A stretch of DNA of 64,000 bases from Allobosea sp. BK604 (GCF_004341515.1 NZ_SLZF01000008.1:248001-312000); one strand, 5' to 3'. Shown: positions 1 to 9,121, counted from the stretch's first letter. Notes: a model not told the origin generated them from the sequence alone. Translations and numbers: made by a program.

Positions 1-667
1 TCACCGCCTCGCGATAGACCCAGTGATAGGCGGTCAGCGCCGAGACCTCGCGCAGCATCGTCGTCCATTGGAAATAGTCGAGCGAGCCGCCGACCTGCTC
101 GTTCTCCGGCAGCAGGACATGGTATTTCACGTCGAGGATACGCGCGGTGTTGTCGGCGCGCTCGACATACATGCCGAGCCGCGAGAACCAGTAGCCGTCG
201 TCGCGCAGCATGGTGCGATAGGCCGACCCGTCGAAGACCAGCGAGACATTCTTCACCCATTCGAGGAAGCGGGCGAATTCCTCGCGGTCCATGCGCTTCT
301 TCTCGAAGCGTTGCAACTCGAGCCAGGCGCTGTTCAGCGCATCCCACATTTCCGAGGTTAGCGCTGTGCGCACGGCGCGCGCATTCGAGCGGGCGAGGGC
401 GAAGCAGTTGCGGATCGAAGAGGGGTTGTCGGGGTTGAAGGTCAGGAAGTCGCAGACATTGCGCTCATTGGCCTCGCCATAGGCCTTGGCGAAGGTGTCC
501 TCGCAGCCGGCGGTCGCGACCGCGCTCTGCCATTCCGTGCCGGCGCCGCCATAGGAGGAGGGCAGGTTGGTCAGGCGTGTCGTCGCGTCGAGGATGCGGG
601 CGAGGTATTCGGCCCGCTCGACATAGCGGGACACCCAGTAGAGGCTGTCGGCGGTGCGCGAGAGCAT
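1..667 (-). CDS. alpha-E domain protein (DUF403), 3' end cut by window
   Basis: The minus-strand frame begins MLSRTADSLYWVSRYVERAE, the hallmark N-terminus of alpha-E proteins (COG2307), and still reads AYHWVYREAV where it leaves the window, so about 222 residues are visible and the C-terminus is missing. The family is an all-helical partner of circularly permuted ATP-grasp proteins; its biochemical role is not established, but the pair recurs with a transglutaminase-like and a proteasome-like gene and is thought to make or modify a peptide. The ATP-grasp gene lies 67 bases upstream on the same strand, so the two probably share a transcript. An ATG at 738 runs into a stop, which leaves 667 as the first workable start; its ribosome site is weak. 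Confidence 0.88.
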   Translation of the reverse strand, partial: MLSRTADSLYWVSRYVERAEYLARILDATTRLTNLPSSYGGAGTEWQSAVATAGCEDTFAKAYGEANERNVCDFLTFNPDNPSSIRNCFALARSNARAVRTALTSEMWDALNSAWLELQRFEKKRMDREEFARFLEWVKNVSLVFDGSAYRTMLRDDGYWFSRLGMYVERADNTARILDVKYHVLLPENEQVGGSLDYFQWTTMLREVSALTAYHWVYREAV

Positions 668-734
668 GGTCAGGTCAGGCCTTTTCGCAGCGTGCGGGGC
701 GATGGTCTGGTTGGGGCCGTTCCAGGTCTTTCCC

Positions 735-2150
735 TCATGCATCGATCACCCAGGTGTCCTTGGTGCCGCCGCCCTGGCTGGAATTGACCACGAGCGAGCC
801 TTCCTTCAGCGCGACGCGGGTCAGGCCTCCCGGCACGCAGGAGATGCCGTTGGCGCCGGAGAGCACATAGGGGCGCAGATCGACATGGCGCGGCGCGACG
901 CCGGAGGCGACGAAGGTCGGGCAGGTCGAGAGCGCCAGCGTCGGCTGAGCGATGAAGCCTTCCGGGTGACTCTTGAGCTTGCGCCGGAAGGTCTCGATCT
1001 GCGCCTTGTTGGCATGGGGGCCGACCAGCATGCCGTAACCGCCGGAGCCGTTGACCTCCTTGACGACGAGCTTCTCAAGGTTGTCGAGCACATAGGCATT
1101 GGCCTCGGGCTCGCGGCAGCGGAAGGTCGGGACGTTCTTCAGGATCGGCTCCTCGCCGGTGAAGAATTTCACGATCTCCGGCATGTAGCTGTAGACCGCC
1201 TTGTCGTCGGCGACACCGGTGCCGACCGCATTGGCGAGCGTGACATTGCCCGCCTTATAGGCGCCGATGATGCCGGGCACGCCGAGCACGGAATCGCCGC
1301 GGAAGACGAGCGGATCGATGAAGTCGTCGTCGATGCGGCGGTAGATCACGTCGACGCGCTTTGGCCCCTGTGTCGTCCGCATGTAGACGACGTCGTCCTT
1401 GACCAGGAGGTCCGAACCCTCGACCAGCTCGATGCCGAGCTTGTCGGCGAGGAACGAGTGCTCGTAGAAGGCCGAATTGTATTGGCCGGGCGTCAGCAGG
1501 CAGATCGACGGGTCGGAAGGGGCGCTGCGCGGCGCGACCGAGCGCAGGGTCGCAAGAAGCTGATCCGGGTAGTTATCGACCGGCGCCACGCGATGCATCG
1601 CGAAGAGCTCGGGGAACAGCCTGAGCATCACCTCGCGGTTCTCGAGCATGTAGGAAACGCCCGACGGCGTGCGGGCATTGTCTTCCAGCACGTAGAACGT
1701 ATCGGCGTCGACGCGCACCACATCGATGCCGGCAATGTGGCAGTAGATGCCGTGCGGCACCTGGAAATCGACCATCTGCAGCTGGTAGCACGCGTTACGA
1801 TAGACCAGGTCGGGCGGGATGATGCCGGCCTTCAGGCATTCCTTCGGGCCATAGACATCGGCCAGGAACATATTGAGCGCGGTGACGCGCTGGCGCAGGC
1901 CCTTTTCCAGCTTGCTCCATTCCGGCTTGGTCAGGACGCGCGGGATGATGTCGAAGGGGATCAGCCGCTCGGTCGATTCCTCGTCGCCATAGACGGCGAA
2001 GGTGATTCCGATGCGCCGGAAGAACAGCTCGGCCTGGCTGCGGCGCAGGGCGAGCATCTCTGGGGGAGCTTCCTTCAACCAGCGGTCGAGCGCGTCGTAA
2101 GCCGGCCGTAACTCGGTCCCCATGCCGGTCATTTCGTCGAACGCGACCAT
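735..2150 (-). CDS. circularly permuted type 2 ATP-grasp protein
   Basis: This 471-residue protein (starting MVAFDEMTGMG) matches the circularly permuted ATP-grasp family (DUF404/DUF407, COG2308), predicted to ligate amino or carboxyl groups into a peptide-like product. A glycine-rich nucleotide-binding segment, VVKEVNGSGGYGML, lies near residues 360-372, and a conserved LRPYVLSG stretch lies near the C-terminus. The frame could extend 28 residues further upstream, but that part (rich in H, Q and R) does not look like the family, and 471 residues is the usual length. It precedes the alpha-E gene on the same strand, the standard pairing. The substrate is unknown. Confidence 0.9.
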   Translation of the reverse strand: MVAFDEMTGMGTELRPAYDALDRWLKEAPPEMLALRRSQAELFFRRIGITFAVYGDEESTERLIPFDIIPRVLTKPEWSKLEKGLRQRVTALNMFLADVYGPKECLKAGIIPPDLVYRNACYQLQMVDFQVPHGIYCHIAGIDVVRVDADTFYVLEDNARTPSGVSYMLENREVMLRLFPELFAMHRVAPVDNYPDQLLATLRSVAPRSAPSDPSICLLTPGQYNSAFYEHSFLADKLGIELVEGSDLLVKDDVVYMRTTQGPKRVDVIYRRIDDDFIDPLVFRGDSVLGVPGIIGAYKAGNVTLANAVGTGVADDKAVYSYMPEIVKFFTGEEPILKNVPTFRCREPEANAYVLDNLEKLVVKEVNGSGGYGMLVGPHANKAQIETFRRKLKSHPEGFIAQPTLALSTCPTFVASGVAPRHVDLRPYVLSGANGISCVPGGLTRVALKEGSLVVNSSQGGGTKDTWVIDA

Positions 2151-2361
2151 GTCAGGCTTTTTCCCCGTTTCGATCAACCTATGCGCATTCGCGATAGTTC
2201 GAAAAGGGGGAGATTGGTGATGCCTTTGGCGCATCTGCCCTTTTCATAGGCAGCATCGCCTGGCCGCCGGAACAACCGGTGCATCGCGATCTCAACGCAT
2301 TCCTGCGCCATTCTCGCCGTGCCGCGGGCGACCGCGAGATCGGTTGTCTACGGCCGGTTTC

Positions 2362-2378
2362 TGGCATAATGTATGCCA
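2362..2378. promoter_or_regulatory. operator dyad TGGCAT-N5-ATGCCA at the sucCD-like promoter
   Basis: Perfect inverted repeat TGGCAT-aatgt-ATGCCA, 46 bases before the start of the SucC-like gene. A TATAAA at 2381-2386 is a good -10 candidate, and TTTCTG (2358-2363) sits 17 bases upstream as a weak -35, so the dyad would fill the promoter spacer, as expected for a repressor site. The same dyad occurs at 5524, 18141 and 22282. Which regulator binds it is inferred; the two GntR proteins in the window are the best candidates. Confidence 0.72.
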
Positions 2379-2423
2379 ATTATAAAACGATGCCGCTCAC
2401 GGCACGATCAGAGGGAGCGAACC

Positions 2424-3593
2424 ATGAAGATCCATGAGTTCCAGGCGAAGCAGTTGCTGGCCCCCTACGGGCTGCAGGTGCCGGAGGGCGGCGTCGCGAT
2501 CACCGCGCCGGAAGCCGGCGACATAGCGCGGCGCCTGGGCGGGCCGGTGGTGGTCAAGGCCCAGATCCAGGCCGGTGGCCGCCAGAAGGCCGGCGGCGTG
2601 CATCAGGTCGATGCCGCGGAGGCGGCGGAAAGCGTCGCCGGGCGGCTGCTCGGGCGCAAGCTGGTGACAGCGCAGACCGGTCGTAACGGCGAGATGGTCA
2701 AGCGCCTCCTGATCGAGACCGCGATCGCGGCGAAGCGCGAACTGCACCTTGCCCTGCTGGTCGATTCCTCGTCCGGCGAACTGATGCTGATCGGCAGCGC
2801 CAAGGGCGGCGCCGATATCGAGGAGCAGGCAGCACGCGGCGAGATCAAGGTGAATCAGCTCAGGCTCGGCGCCGGAAGCGAGCCGCGGAAGCAGGAGATC
2901 GCCCGGTTCCTCTCCGAGCTCGGGCTGGACGGCGCCCTGCAGGAGCAGGGCTGCGCGCTGGTCGACGGCCTGCGACGGGCCTTCCTCGAGCTCGATGCCA
3001 GCCTGATCGAGATCAACCCGCTGGCGGTCACGGAGCAGGGCGGCCTGGTCGCGCTCGACGTCAAGATGATGCTCGACGACAACGCGATGTTCCGCCACCC
3101 CGACCTCGCGGCGCTGCGCGAAGAGGACGAGGCCAGCGCCGCCGAATTGCAGGCGCAGCGCCACCAGCTCAACTATGTCCAGCTCGATGGCGATATCGGC
3201 CTGGTGGCGAACGGGGCGGGGCTCGGCCTCGCGACGCTCGACATGGTCGTCGCCGCCAAGGGTCGGCCTGCCAATTTCATGGATATCCGCACCACCGCCA
3301 AGAGCCTCGACATCGCCCAGGGCTTCCGGCTCCTGCTCGACAATCCGGCGACCAAGGCGCTCCTGATCAATGTCCATGGCGGCGGCATGCAGCCTTGCGA
3401 CACGATCGCCGAGGGGCTCGGAGTCGCCATGCGGCGCAGCGGCCGCAAACTGCCCCTGGTGGTGCGCCTCGCCGGCAACAATGCGGATTTCGCCCGCTCT
3501 CGCTTCAAGAATTTCGGCTGCGAGATCGTCGATTGCCCGGACATGTGGAGCGCGGCCTCGACCGCCGTCGCCATCGCAGCGAAAGGAGCCTGA
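2424..3593 (+). CDS. SucC/MtkA-like ATP-grasp beta subunit of an ADP/GDP-forming acid-CoA ligase
   Basis: The 389-residue protein starts MKIHEFQAKQLL after a GAGGGAGCGAACC leader and has the two-part SucC architecture: an N-terminal ATP-grasp fold (GGRQKAGGV near residue 50, EINPLAVTEQGG near 196, then DDNAMFRHPD) and a C-terminal ligase domain. Such subunits join a dicarboxylate to CoA with an NTP. It differs from the ordinary SucC at 14496-15692: the substrate/phosphate loop near residue 316 reads NVHGGGMQPCD, against [10 protein letters not shown] in the other copy, so one residue is inserted and several are changed. Malate (MtkA), oxalate or another C2-C4 acid are possible substrates; no malyl-CoA lyase is seen nearby. 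It pairs with the next gene, 3 bases downstream. Confidence 0.8.
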   Translation: MKIHEFQAKQLLAPYGLQVPEGGVAITAPEAGDIARRLGGPVVVKAQIQAGGRQKAGGVHQVDAAEAAESVAGRLLGRKLVTAQTGRNGEMVKRLLIETAIAAKRELHLALLVDSSSGELMLIGSAKGGADIEEQAARGEIKVNQLRLGAGSEPRKQEIARFLSELGLDGALQEQGCALVDGLRRAFLELDASLIEINPLAVTEQGGLVALDVKMMLDDNAMFRHPDLAALREEDEASAAELQAQRHQLNYVQLDGDIGLVANGAGLGLATLDMVVAAKGRPANFMDIRTTAKSLDIAQGFRLLLDNPATKALLINVHGGGMQPCDTIAEGLGVAMRRSGRKLPLVVRLAGNNADFARSRFKNFGCEIVDCPDMWSAASTAVAIAAKGA

Positions 3594-3596
3594 GCC

Positions 3597-4478
3597 ATGG
3601 CCGTCTTCCTCGATCGCGACACGCGCGTCGTCTGCCAGGGCATGACCGGCTGGGCCGGCACCCACCATGTGGCGCGCATGATGGAATATGGCACGCAGGT
3701 CGTCGGCGGCGTCACGCCTGGCAAGGGCGGGCGTTCGCATCTGAACTTGCCGGTCTATGACAAGGTCGCGCAATCGCGGCGCGAGACCGGCGCCAATGCC
3801 AGCATCGTCTTCGTCCCGCCTGCCAATGCCGCCGCTGCCATGCTGGAGGCGATCGAAGCGGAGATGCCGCTCGTCGTCACCGTCACAGAGCGGGTGCCGA
3901 CGCTCGACATGGTCAGGGTCAAGGATGCGCTCAAGGGCTCGCGCACCACGCTGGTCGGGGCCAATTCGCAGGGCGTCCTGGTGCCCGGCATCGGCAAGCT
4001 CGGCGTGATGGCGACCGGCAGCGAGCGGCCGGGCGGGATCGGCATCGTCTCGCGCTCGGCCTCGCTCACCAGTGAGGTCGTGGCGCAGATCACGGCCGTC
4101 GGCCTCGGCCAGTCGACCACCGTCGGGGTCGGCGGCGACCCGATCCACGGCATCGGCATGCGTGACTGTCTCGACCTGCTGCTCAAGGATGCCGATACCG
4201 AGGGCGTGGTCCTGATCGGCGAGATCGGCGGGACCGAAGAGGAGGAGGTCGCGGACTATATTGCCGGGCTGAAGCCCTCCAAGCCGATCGTCGCGCTGAT
4301 CGTCGGTCGCGAGGCGCCGCCCGAGCGGCGCATGGGCCATGCCGGCGCGCTGACATTGGGTGGACGCGGCGATGCCGCGAGCAAGATCAAGGCGCTGGAG
4401 GCGGCCGGCGTGCGCATCGCGCCGAGCGCGCATCTGGTCGGCGAGACGATCCGGCAGGCGCTGGCGGACCGGGATTAG
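3597..4478 (+). CDS. SucD/MtkB-like CoA-binding alpha subunit, divergent active site
   Basis: 293 residues with an N-terminal CoA-binding Rossmann domain and a C-terminal ligase domain that carries the phosphohistidine (H248 in [10 protein letters not shown]). It should form the alpha half of the CoA ligase with the gene just upstream. The loop that normally reads GPNCPG (with the CoA-contacting cysteine) reads GANSQG at residues 121-126, losing both prolines and the cysteine; the other SucD in this window keeps GPNCPG. This points to a changed substrate rather than a second housekeeping succinyl-CoA synthetase. The annotation of malate-CoA ligase is possible but not shown by the sequence. 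Confidence 0.8.
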   Translation: MAVFLDRDTRVVCQGMTGWAGTHHVARMMEYGTQVVGGVTPGKGGRSHLNLPVYDKVAQSRRETGANASIVFVPPANAAAAMLEAIEAEMPLVVTVTERVPTLDMVRVKDALKGSRTTLVGANSQGVLVPGIGKLGVMATGSERPGGIGIVSRSASLTSEVVAQITAVGLGQSTTVGVGGDPIHGIGMRDCLDLLLKDADTEGVVLIGEIGGTEEEEVADYIAGLKPSKPIVALIVGREAPPERRMGHAGALTLGGRGDAASKIKALEAAGVRIAPSAHLVGETIRQALADRD

Positions 4479-4503
4479 CCTCGTTGAGAAGGGAGGGCGC
4501 TCC

Positions 4504-5334
4504 TCAATCCCGCTTCGGCAGACGGCCGCCGATGGAGGCGGTGATCTCGTCGGCGGCCCGGCGCACCAGCGGGCCGAACTCGTCGAGCTTGCGCGCGGTG
4601 ATGCGCACGCTCGGTCCCGAGGTCGAGACGGCGGCGATCGCCTCGCCATGCTCGTTGAAGATCGGCGCGGCGACGCAGCGCATCCCAAGTGTGCGCTCCT
4701 CGTCGTCGAGGGCCCAGCCGCGCCGGCGGCTCTCGTCGAGCTCGCGCATCAGCAGGGCGAACTCCGTGCGGGTCTTTTCGGTGAAGCGCTCGAGCCGGCG
4801 CATGCCGCAGATCTGGCGCACGCGGTGCTCGGGCAATTCGGCGAGCAGCGCCTTGCCGACGCCGGATGCATGCATGGCGCCGCGGCTGCCGGCCCGGAAG
4901 AAGGCACGTAAGGTGTCATGGCTCTCGACCTGCGAGATGAAGACGACCTCGCCATCGTCCTCGATGCCGAGATTGACGGTCTCGCCGGTCTTTTCCATCA
5001 GGTCGCGCATGGTGAGGCGGCCCATGCTGGCGATGCGGCGGTTGCGCAGGAAGGCCGAGCCGATCTTGAAGGTCTCGACCCCGATCAGCCAGGAGCCGCG
5101 CTCGATCTCGTGCAGCACGAAGCCGCGGCTCTCCAGCGTCAGCAGGAGGCGGTGCACCGTCGAGACGGAAAAGCCGGATTTGCGGGCGAGGTCCGTCAGC
5201 GTCAGGCCGTCCTCCTCAGCCAGCATGGCAAGGAGGGACAGGCCGCGGTCGAGCGCCTGGACCGAGCCGCCGGTCATCGCCGCCTTCAGCGAGCGCGGGC
5301 GGCCGCGGGTCTTGCGTTGATCTGTCAGGGTCAT
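4504..5334 (-). CDS. IclR-family transcriptional regulator
   Basis: 276 residues from the ATG at 5334 (MTLTDQRKTRGRPRSL). A winged helix-turn-helix (LTDLARKSGFSVSTVHRLL, residues about 45-65) is followed by the IclR effector domain with the typical MHASGVGKALLAELP segment and a C-terminal APIFNEHGEAIAAVSTSGP stretch. A longer frame adds 27 residues (MFWKIISVLIG...) that read through AT-rich promoter DNA and are not family-like. It is transcribed away from gcl across an AT-rich gap of about 235 bases. In enterobacteria the IclR protein AllR represses gcl and senses glyoxylate; a similar local role is likely here but inferred from position. Confidence 0.9.
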   Translation of the reverse strand: MTLTDQRKTRGRPRSLKAAMTGGSVQALDRGLSLLAMLAEEDGLTLTDLARKSGFSVSTVHRLLLTLESRGFVLHEIERGSWLIGVETFKIGSAFLRNRRIASMGRLTMRDLMEKTGETVNLGIEDDGEVVFISQVESHDTLRAFFRAGSRGAMHASGVGKALLAELPEHRVRQICGMRRLERFTEKTRTEFALLMRELDESRRRGWALDDEERTLGMRCVAAPIFNEHGEAIAAVSTSGPSVRITARKLDEFGPLVRRAADEITASIGGRLPKRD

Positions 5335-5569
5335 GGCCGGGCTCCGTTCATCGGCTCCAGGAAAGCACGTCCTGGGATAAGAGCCAATTAGAACTGAAAT
5401 TATTTTCCAAAACACCCAATCCGTGATTTCTGGAATAAATATATCTCATTGATTTATATTGATATTTCTATTTTCAATTAGCTGCGAAAAAACATTCTGA
5501 AAAAAATTGACGCCACGGCGCTTTTGGCATCTGGTATGCCAATCGAGCATCTCTTCAGGAGGCTGCGCC
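5335..5569. promoter_or_regulatory. AT-rich divergent promoter region between iclR and gcl
   Basis: 235 non-coding bases much richer in A+T than their surroundings. GAAA-TTA-TTTC around 5396-5406 and ATTTCTGGAATAAAT around 5429-5443 are dyad-like and resemble the AT-rich boxes bound by IclR proteins, but neither is a perfect repeat. TTGACG at 5507-5512 is a -35 candidate for gcl; a convincing -10 is not visible because the operator dyad at 5524-5542 covers that place. Expected function: iclR autoregulation and gcl control. Confidence 0.5.
5524..5542. promoter_or_regulatory. operator dyad TTGGCAT-N5-ATGCCAA at the gcl promoter
   Basis: Perfect 7-base inverted repeat TTGGCAT-ctggt-ATGCCAA, ending 27 bases before the gcl start and lying 11 bases after the TTGACG box at 5507. 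It is the longest perfect member of the four-site family. Its position across the expected -10 or early transcript suits a repressor. Confidence 0.75.
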
Positions 5570-7342
5570 ATGGCGAAGATGAGGGCCGTCGAGGCCGCTG
5601 TCAGGGTTCTGGAACGCGAGGGCGTCACGCAAGCCTTCGGGGTGCCGGGCGCGGCGATCAATCCGCTCTATGCGGCGCTGAAGAGCCGGCAAAGCATCGA
5701 CCATATCCTGGCACGCCATGTCGAGGGCGCCTCACATATGGCCGAGGGCTATACCAGGGCCAAGGCCGGCAATATCGGCGTCTGCATCGGCACATCCGGA
5801 CCCGCCGGCACCGACATGATCACCGGCCTCTATTCGGCCATCGCCGATTCGATCCCGATCCTCTGCATCACCGGCCAGGCGCCGCGGGCGCGGCTCTACA
5901 AGGAGGATTTCCAGGCGGTCGATATCGAGGCGATCGCGAAGCCGGTGACCAAATGGGCGGTGACCGTGCGCGAGCCGGCGCTGGTGCCGCGCGTCTTCCA
6001 GCAGGCCTTCCACCTGATGCGCTCGGGCCGGCCTGGCCCGGTACTGATCGACCTGCCGGTCGATGTCCAGATGGCCGAGATCGAATTCGACGACGAGACC
6101 TATGAGCCGCTGCCGGTCTACAAGCCCGCAGCCTCGCGCCGCCAGATCGAGAAGGCGATGGCGATGCTGGACGCGGCCGAGCGGCCGCTGATCGTCGCCG
6201 GCGGCGGCGTCATCAATGCCGATGCCTCCGAGCTCCTGGTCGAGTTCGCCGAGCTGACCGGGGTCCCGGTCGTGCCGACCCTGATGGGCTGGGGCGCGAT
6301 TCCAGACGACCATCCCCTGATGGCCGGCATGGTCGGCCTACAGACGAGCCATCGCTACGGCAATGCGACGATGCTCGCCTCCGACTTCGTCATCGGCATT
6401 GGCAATCGCTGGGCCAACCGCCACACAGGCTCGATCGAGACCTACACCAAGGGCCGCACGTTCGTTCACGTCGATATCGAGCCGACACAGATCGGCCGTG
6501 TCTTCAATCCGGATTACGGCATCGTCTCGGACGCCAAGGCGGCGCTCGAGCTCTTCGTCGACGTGGCGCGCGAGCGGGAGGGCAAGGGGCTGCTGAAGAA
6601 CCGCAGCGACTGGGCCCAGGATTGCCGCGAGCGGCGCGCGACCATGCTTCGCAAGAGCCATTTCGACAACGTGCCGCTGAAGCCGCAGCGGGTCTATGAG
6701 GAGATGAACGAGGCCTTCGGCCGCGACACCTGCTACATCTCGACCATCGGGCTGTCGCAGATCGCCGGGGCGCAGTTCCTGCGTGTCTATAATCCGCGCA
6801 ACTGGATCAATTGCGGCCAGGCCGGCCCGCTCGGCTGGACGCTGCCGGCGGCGCTCGGCGTGCGCGCCGCCGATCCCGAGCGCGAGATCGTCGCGCTCTC
6901 CGGCGATTACGACTTCCAGTTCCTGATCGAGGAGCTCGCGGTCGGGGCGCAGTTCAAGCTGCCCTACATCCATGTCGTCGTGAACAATTCCTATCTCGGC
7001 CTGATCCGCCAGGCGCAGCGCGGCTTCGACATGGATTTCCAGGTCCAGCTCGCCTTCGACAACATCAATGCGCCCGATCTCGCCGGTTATGGCGTCGACC
7101 ATGTCGCGGTCGCCGAAGGGCTCGGCTGCAAGGCGATCCGGGTGAAGAGCCCGAACGAGTTCAAGGCCGCCTTCGCCCAGGCCAAGGCCTGGCTCAAGGA
7201 GCATCAGGTTCCGGTGGTGATGGAGTTCATCCTGGAGCGCGTCACCAACATCGCGATGGGCACCGAGATCGACAATATCGTCGAGTTCGAGGAGGTGCTC
7301 GACCTGCCTCTGCCCGAGCCCGTGCTGCAGCCGGCCCAATAA
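5570..7342 (+). CDS. gcl: glyoxylate carboligase (tartronate-semialdehyde synthase)
   Basis: 590 residues, start [17 protein letters not shown] behind a clear AGGAGG. A three-domain thiamine diphosphate enzyme that joins two glyoxylates to tartronate semialdehyde plus CO2. Decisive is V51 (RHVEGASH), the valine that replaces the usual catalytic glutamate only in Gcl; the C-terminal ThDP/Mg motif GDYDFQF...NNSYLGL is near residues 443-473. Length equals the Escherichia coli enzyme (about 593). It heads an apparent operon gcl-hyi-glxR-panE-like-pyk-FAH with gaps of 19-63 bases, and its promoter carries the shared operator. Confidence 0.96.
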   Translation: MAKMRAVEAAVRVLEREGVTQAFGVPGAAINPLYAALKSRQSIDHILARHVEGASHMAEGYTRAKAGNIGVCIGTSGPAGTDMITGLYSAIADSIPILCITGQAPRARLYKEDFQAVDIEAIAKPVTKWAVTVREPALVPRVFQQAFHLMRSGRPGPVLIDLPVDVQMAEIEFDDETYEPLPVYKPAASRRQIEKAMAMLDAAERPLIVAGGGVINADASELLVEFAELTGVPVVPTLMGWGAIPDDHPLMAGMVGLQTSHRYGNATMLASDFVIGIGNRWANRHTGSIETYTKGRTFVHVDIEPTQIGRVFNPDYGIVSDAKAALELFVDVAREREGKGLLKNRSDWAQDCRERRATMLRKSHFDNVPLKPQRVYEEMNEAFGRDTCYISTIGLSQIAGAQFLRVYNPRNWINCGQAGPLGWTLPAALGVRAADPEREIVALSGDYDFQFLIEELAVGAQFKLPYIHVVVNNSYLGLIRQAQRGFDMDFQVQLAFDNINAPDLAGYGVDHVAVAEGLGCKAIRVKSPNEFKAAFAQAKAWLKEHQVPVVMEFILERVTNIAMGTEIDNIVEFEEVLDLPLPEPVLQPAQ

Positions 7343-7375
7343 TCCCGATCATCAGCGCCACCAGGGGAGAGACCC

Positions 7376-8161
7376 ATGCCTCGTTTCGCCGCCAACCTGA
7401 CGATGCTGTTCAACGAGCTGCCCTTCCTGGAACGCTTCCAGGCGGCAGCGGAATGCGGCTTCCGCGGCGTCGAGTACCTGTTCCCCTACGAGCACGACAA
7501 ATACGAGCTGGCCGGGCGTATGAAGCGCTGGAACCTGACGCAGGTGCTGCACAACCTGCCGGCGGGCGACTGGGCCAAGGGCGAGCGCGGGATCGCGATC
7601 CTGCCGGACCGGGTGAGCGAGTTCCAGCGCGGCGTGTTCCAGGCGATCGACTATGCCACCATGCTCGGCTGCAAGCAGGTGAACTGCCTCGTCGGCATCG
7701 CGCCGAAAGGGAGCGATCCCGCCAGGCTGCACGAGACGCTGGTCAACAACCTGCGCTTCGCCGCCCATGAGCTGAACCAGGAGGGCATCGCGCTCCTGGT
7801 CGAGCCGATCAACACCCGCGACATCCCCGGCTTCTTCCTCAACACGACGAAGCAGGCGCTTGACCTGCTCGATGATGTCGAGTCGCCAAACCTCTTCATC
7901 CAGTACGACATCTACCACATGCAGATCATGGAGGGGGATCTGGCCCGCACGATCGAGGCCAATCTCGACAAGATCGGCCATATCCAGCTCGCCGACAATC
8001 CCGGCCGCAACGAGCCCGGCACCGGCGAGATCAACTTCCCGTTCCTCTACCGGCATCTCGACGCCATCGGCTACGGTGGCTGGGTCGGCTGCGAATACAA
8101 GCCCGCCCGCAGCACCCGCGACGGCCTGATCTGGCTGCCGGGGCACCCTTTGGCTGCGTGA
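7376..8161 (+). CDS. hyi: hydroxypyruvate isomerase
   Basis: 261 residues; a xylose-isomerase-like TIM barrel that interconverts hydroxypyruvate and tartronate semialdehyde. The two catalytic/metal glutamates are at E143 (LLVEPINTRD) and E240 (VGCEYKPA), exactly where they fall in the E. coli enzyme. Start at 7376 follows CAGGGGAGAGACCC. It lies 33 bases after gcl and 50 before glxR, the classical glycerate-pathway order. Confidence 0.95.
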   Translation: MPRFAANLTMLFNELPFLERFQAAAECGFRGVEYLFPYEHDKYELAGRMKRWNLTQVLHNLPAGDWAKGERGIAILPDRVSEFQRGVFQAIDYATMLGCKQVNCLVGIAPKGSDPARLHETLVNNLRFAAHELNQEGIALLVEPINTRDIPGFFLNTTKQALDLLDDVESPNLFIQYDIYHMQIMEGDLARTIEANLDKIGHIQLADNPGRNEPGTGEINFPFLYRHLDAIGYGGWVGCEYKPARSTRDGLIWLPGHPLAA

Positions 8162-8211
8162 CGGGCAGACGGACGGTCGACGTTCTCAAGTCGAACGGAG
8201 GATAAGCGACT

Positions 8212-9102
8212 ATGGCGAATATCGGCTTCATCGGGCTCGGCATCATGGGCCGCCCAATGGCGGAACATCTGATCACGGGCGGCCATACGCTGCACGTCTC
8301 GAGCCATCACAAGGCGCCGGATGCGGAGCTGCAGGCGAAGGCGGTCACGGTCCACCCGACGCCGAAGGCGGTCGCGGCGGCGAGCGAGATCGTCATCCTG
8401 ATGCTGCCGGATACGCCGCAGGTGGAGGAGGTGCTGTTCGGCACCAATGGCGTCGCGCTCGGTCTCAGCAAGGGCAGCATCGTCGTCGACATGAGCTCGA
8501 TCTCGCCGATGGCGACGAAGGAGTTCGCCAGGAAGATCGAGGCCCAGGGGAGCCAGTATCTCGACGCGCCGGTCTCCGGCGGCGAGGTCGGCGCCAAGGC
8601 GGCGAGCCTGACCATCATGGTCGGCGGGCCGCAGGAGGCGTTCGACAAGGTCAAGCCGCTCTTCGAGCTGATGGGCAAGAACATCACGCTGGTCGGCGGC
8701 AATGGCGACGGCCAGACCACCAAGGTCGCCAACCAGATCATCGTGGCGCTGACCATCGAGGCGGTCGCCGAGGCGCTGCTCTTCGCCTCCAAGGCGGGAG
8801 CGGACCCCGCCAAGGTGCGCCAGGCGCTGATGGGCGGCTTCGCCTCCTCGAAGATCCTCGAGATCCACGGCGAGCGCATGGTCAAGCGCACCTTCAATCC
8901 GGGCTTCCGCATCGGGCTGCACCAAAAGGACCTCAACCTCGCGCTGCAGAGCGCCCGGTCGATCGGCGTGTCGCTGCCGAACACGGCAACCGCGCAGGAA
9001 CTGTTCAACGCCTGCGTCGCCCATGGCGGCAAGGACTGGGATCACTCGGCCATGGTGCGGGCGCTGGAGATCATGGCGAACCACCAGGTCGCGAGTTCAT
9101 AA
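8212..9102 (+). CDS. glxR: 2-hydroxy-3-oxopropionate (tartronate semialdehyde) reductase
   Basis: 296 residues of the beta-hydroxyacid dehydrogenase family. GFIGLGIMGRPMA at residues 5-17 is the dinucleotide-binding loop, DAPVSGGEVGA near 118-128 the substrate loop, and K171 (TTKVANQ) the catalytic lysine. It reduces tartronate semialdehyde to D-glycerate with NAD(P)H. Part of the gcl operon, directly followed (19 bases) by the PanE-like gene. Confidence 0.94.
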   Translation: MANIGFIGLGIMGRPMAEHLITGGHTLHVSSHHKAPDAELQAKAVTVHPTPKAVAAASEIVILMLPDTPQVEEVLFGTNGVALGLSKGSIVVDMSSISPMATKEFARKIEAQGSQYLDAPVSGGEVGAKAASLTIMVGGPQEAFDKVKPLFELMGKNITLVGGNGDGQTTKVANQIIVALTIEAVAEALLFASKAGADPAKVRQALMGGFASSKILEIHGERMVKRTFNPGFRIGLHQKDLNLALQSARSIGVSLPNTATAQELFNACVAHGGKDWDHSAMVRALEIMANHQVASS

Positions 9103-9121
9103 GAGCAAGAAAGGAAGGCCC

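Noticed and set aside
654-2111. A 485-residue plus-strand frame opposite the ATP-grasp gene
   Set aside because: Opposite-strand shadow; the minus-strand protein has clear family motifs and the plus-strand one has none.
2424-4478. Naming the pair mtkAB (malate thiokinase of the serine cycle)
   Set aside because: No mcl, glyA, sga or hprA serine-cycle genes are near, and the loop changes do not decide for malate; left as SucCD-like.
2397-4688. A 763-residue minus-strand frame across the SucCD-like pair
   Set aside because: It spans two well-defined plus-strand genes and their junction; composition is typical of a shadow frame.
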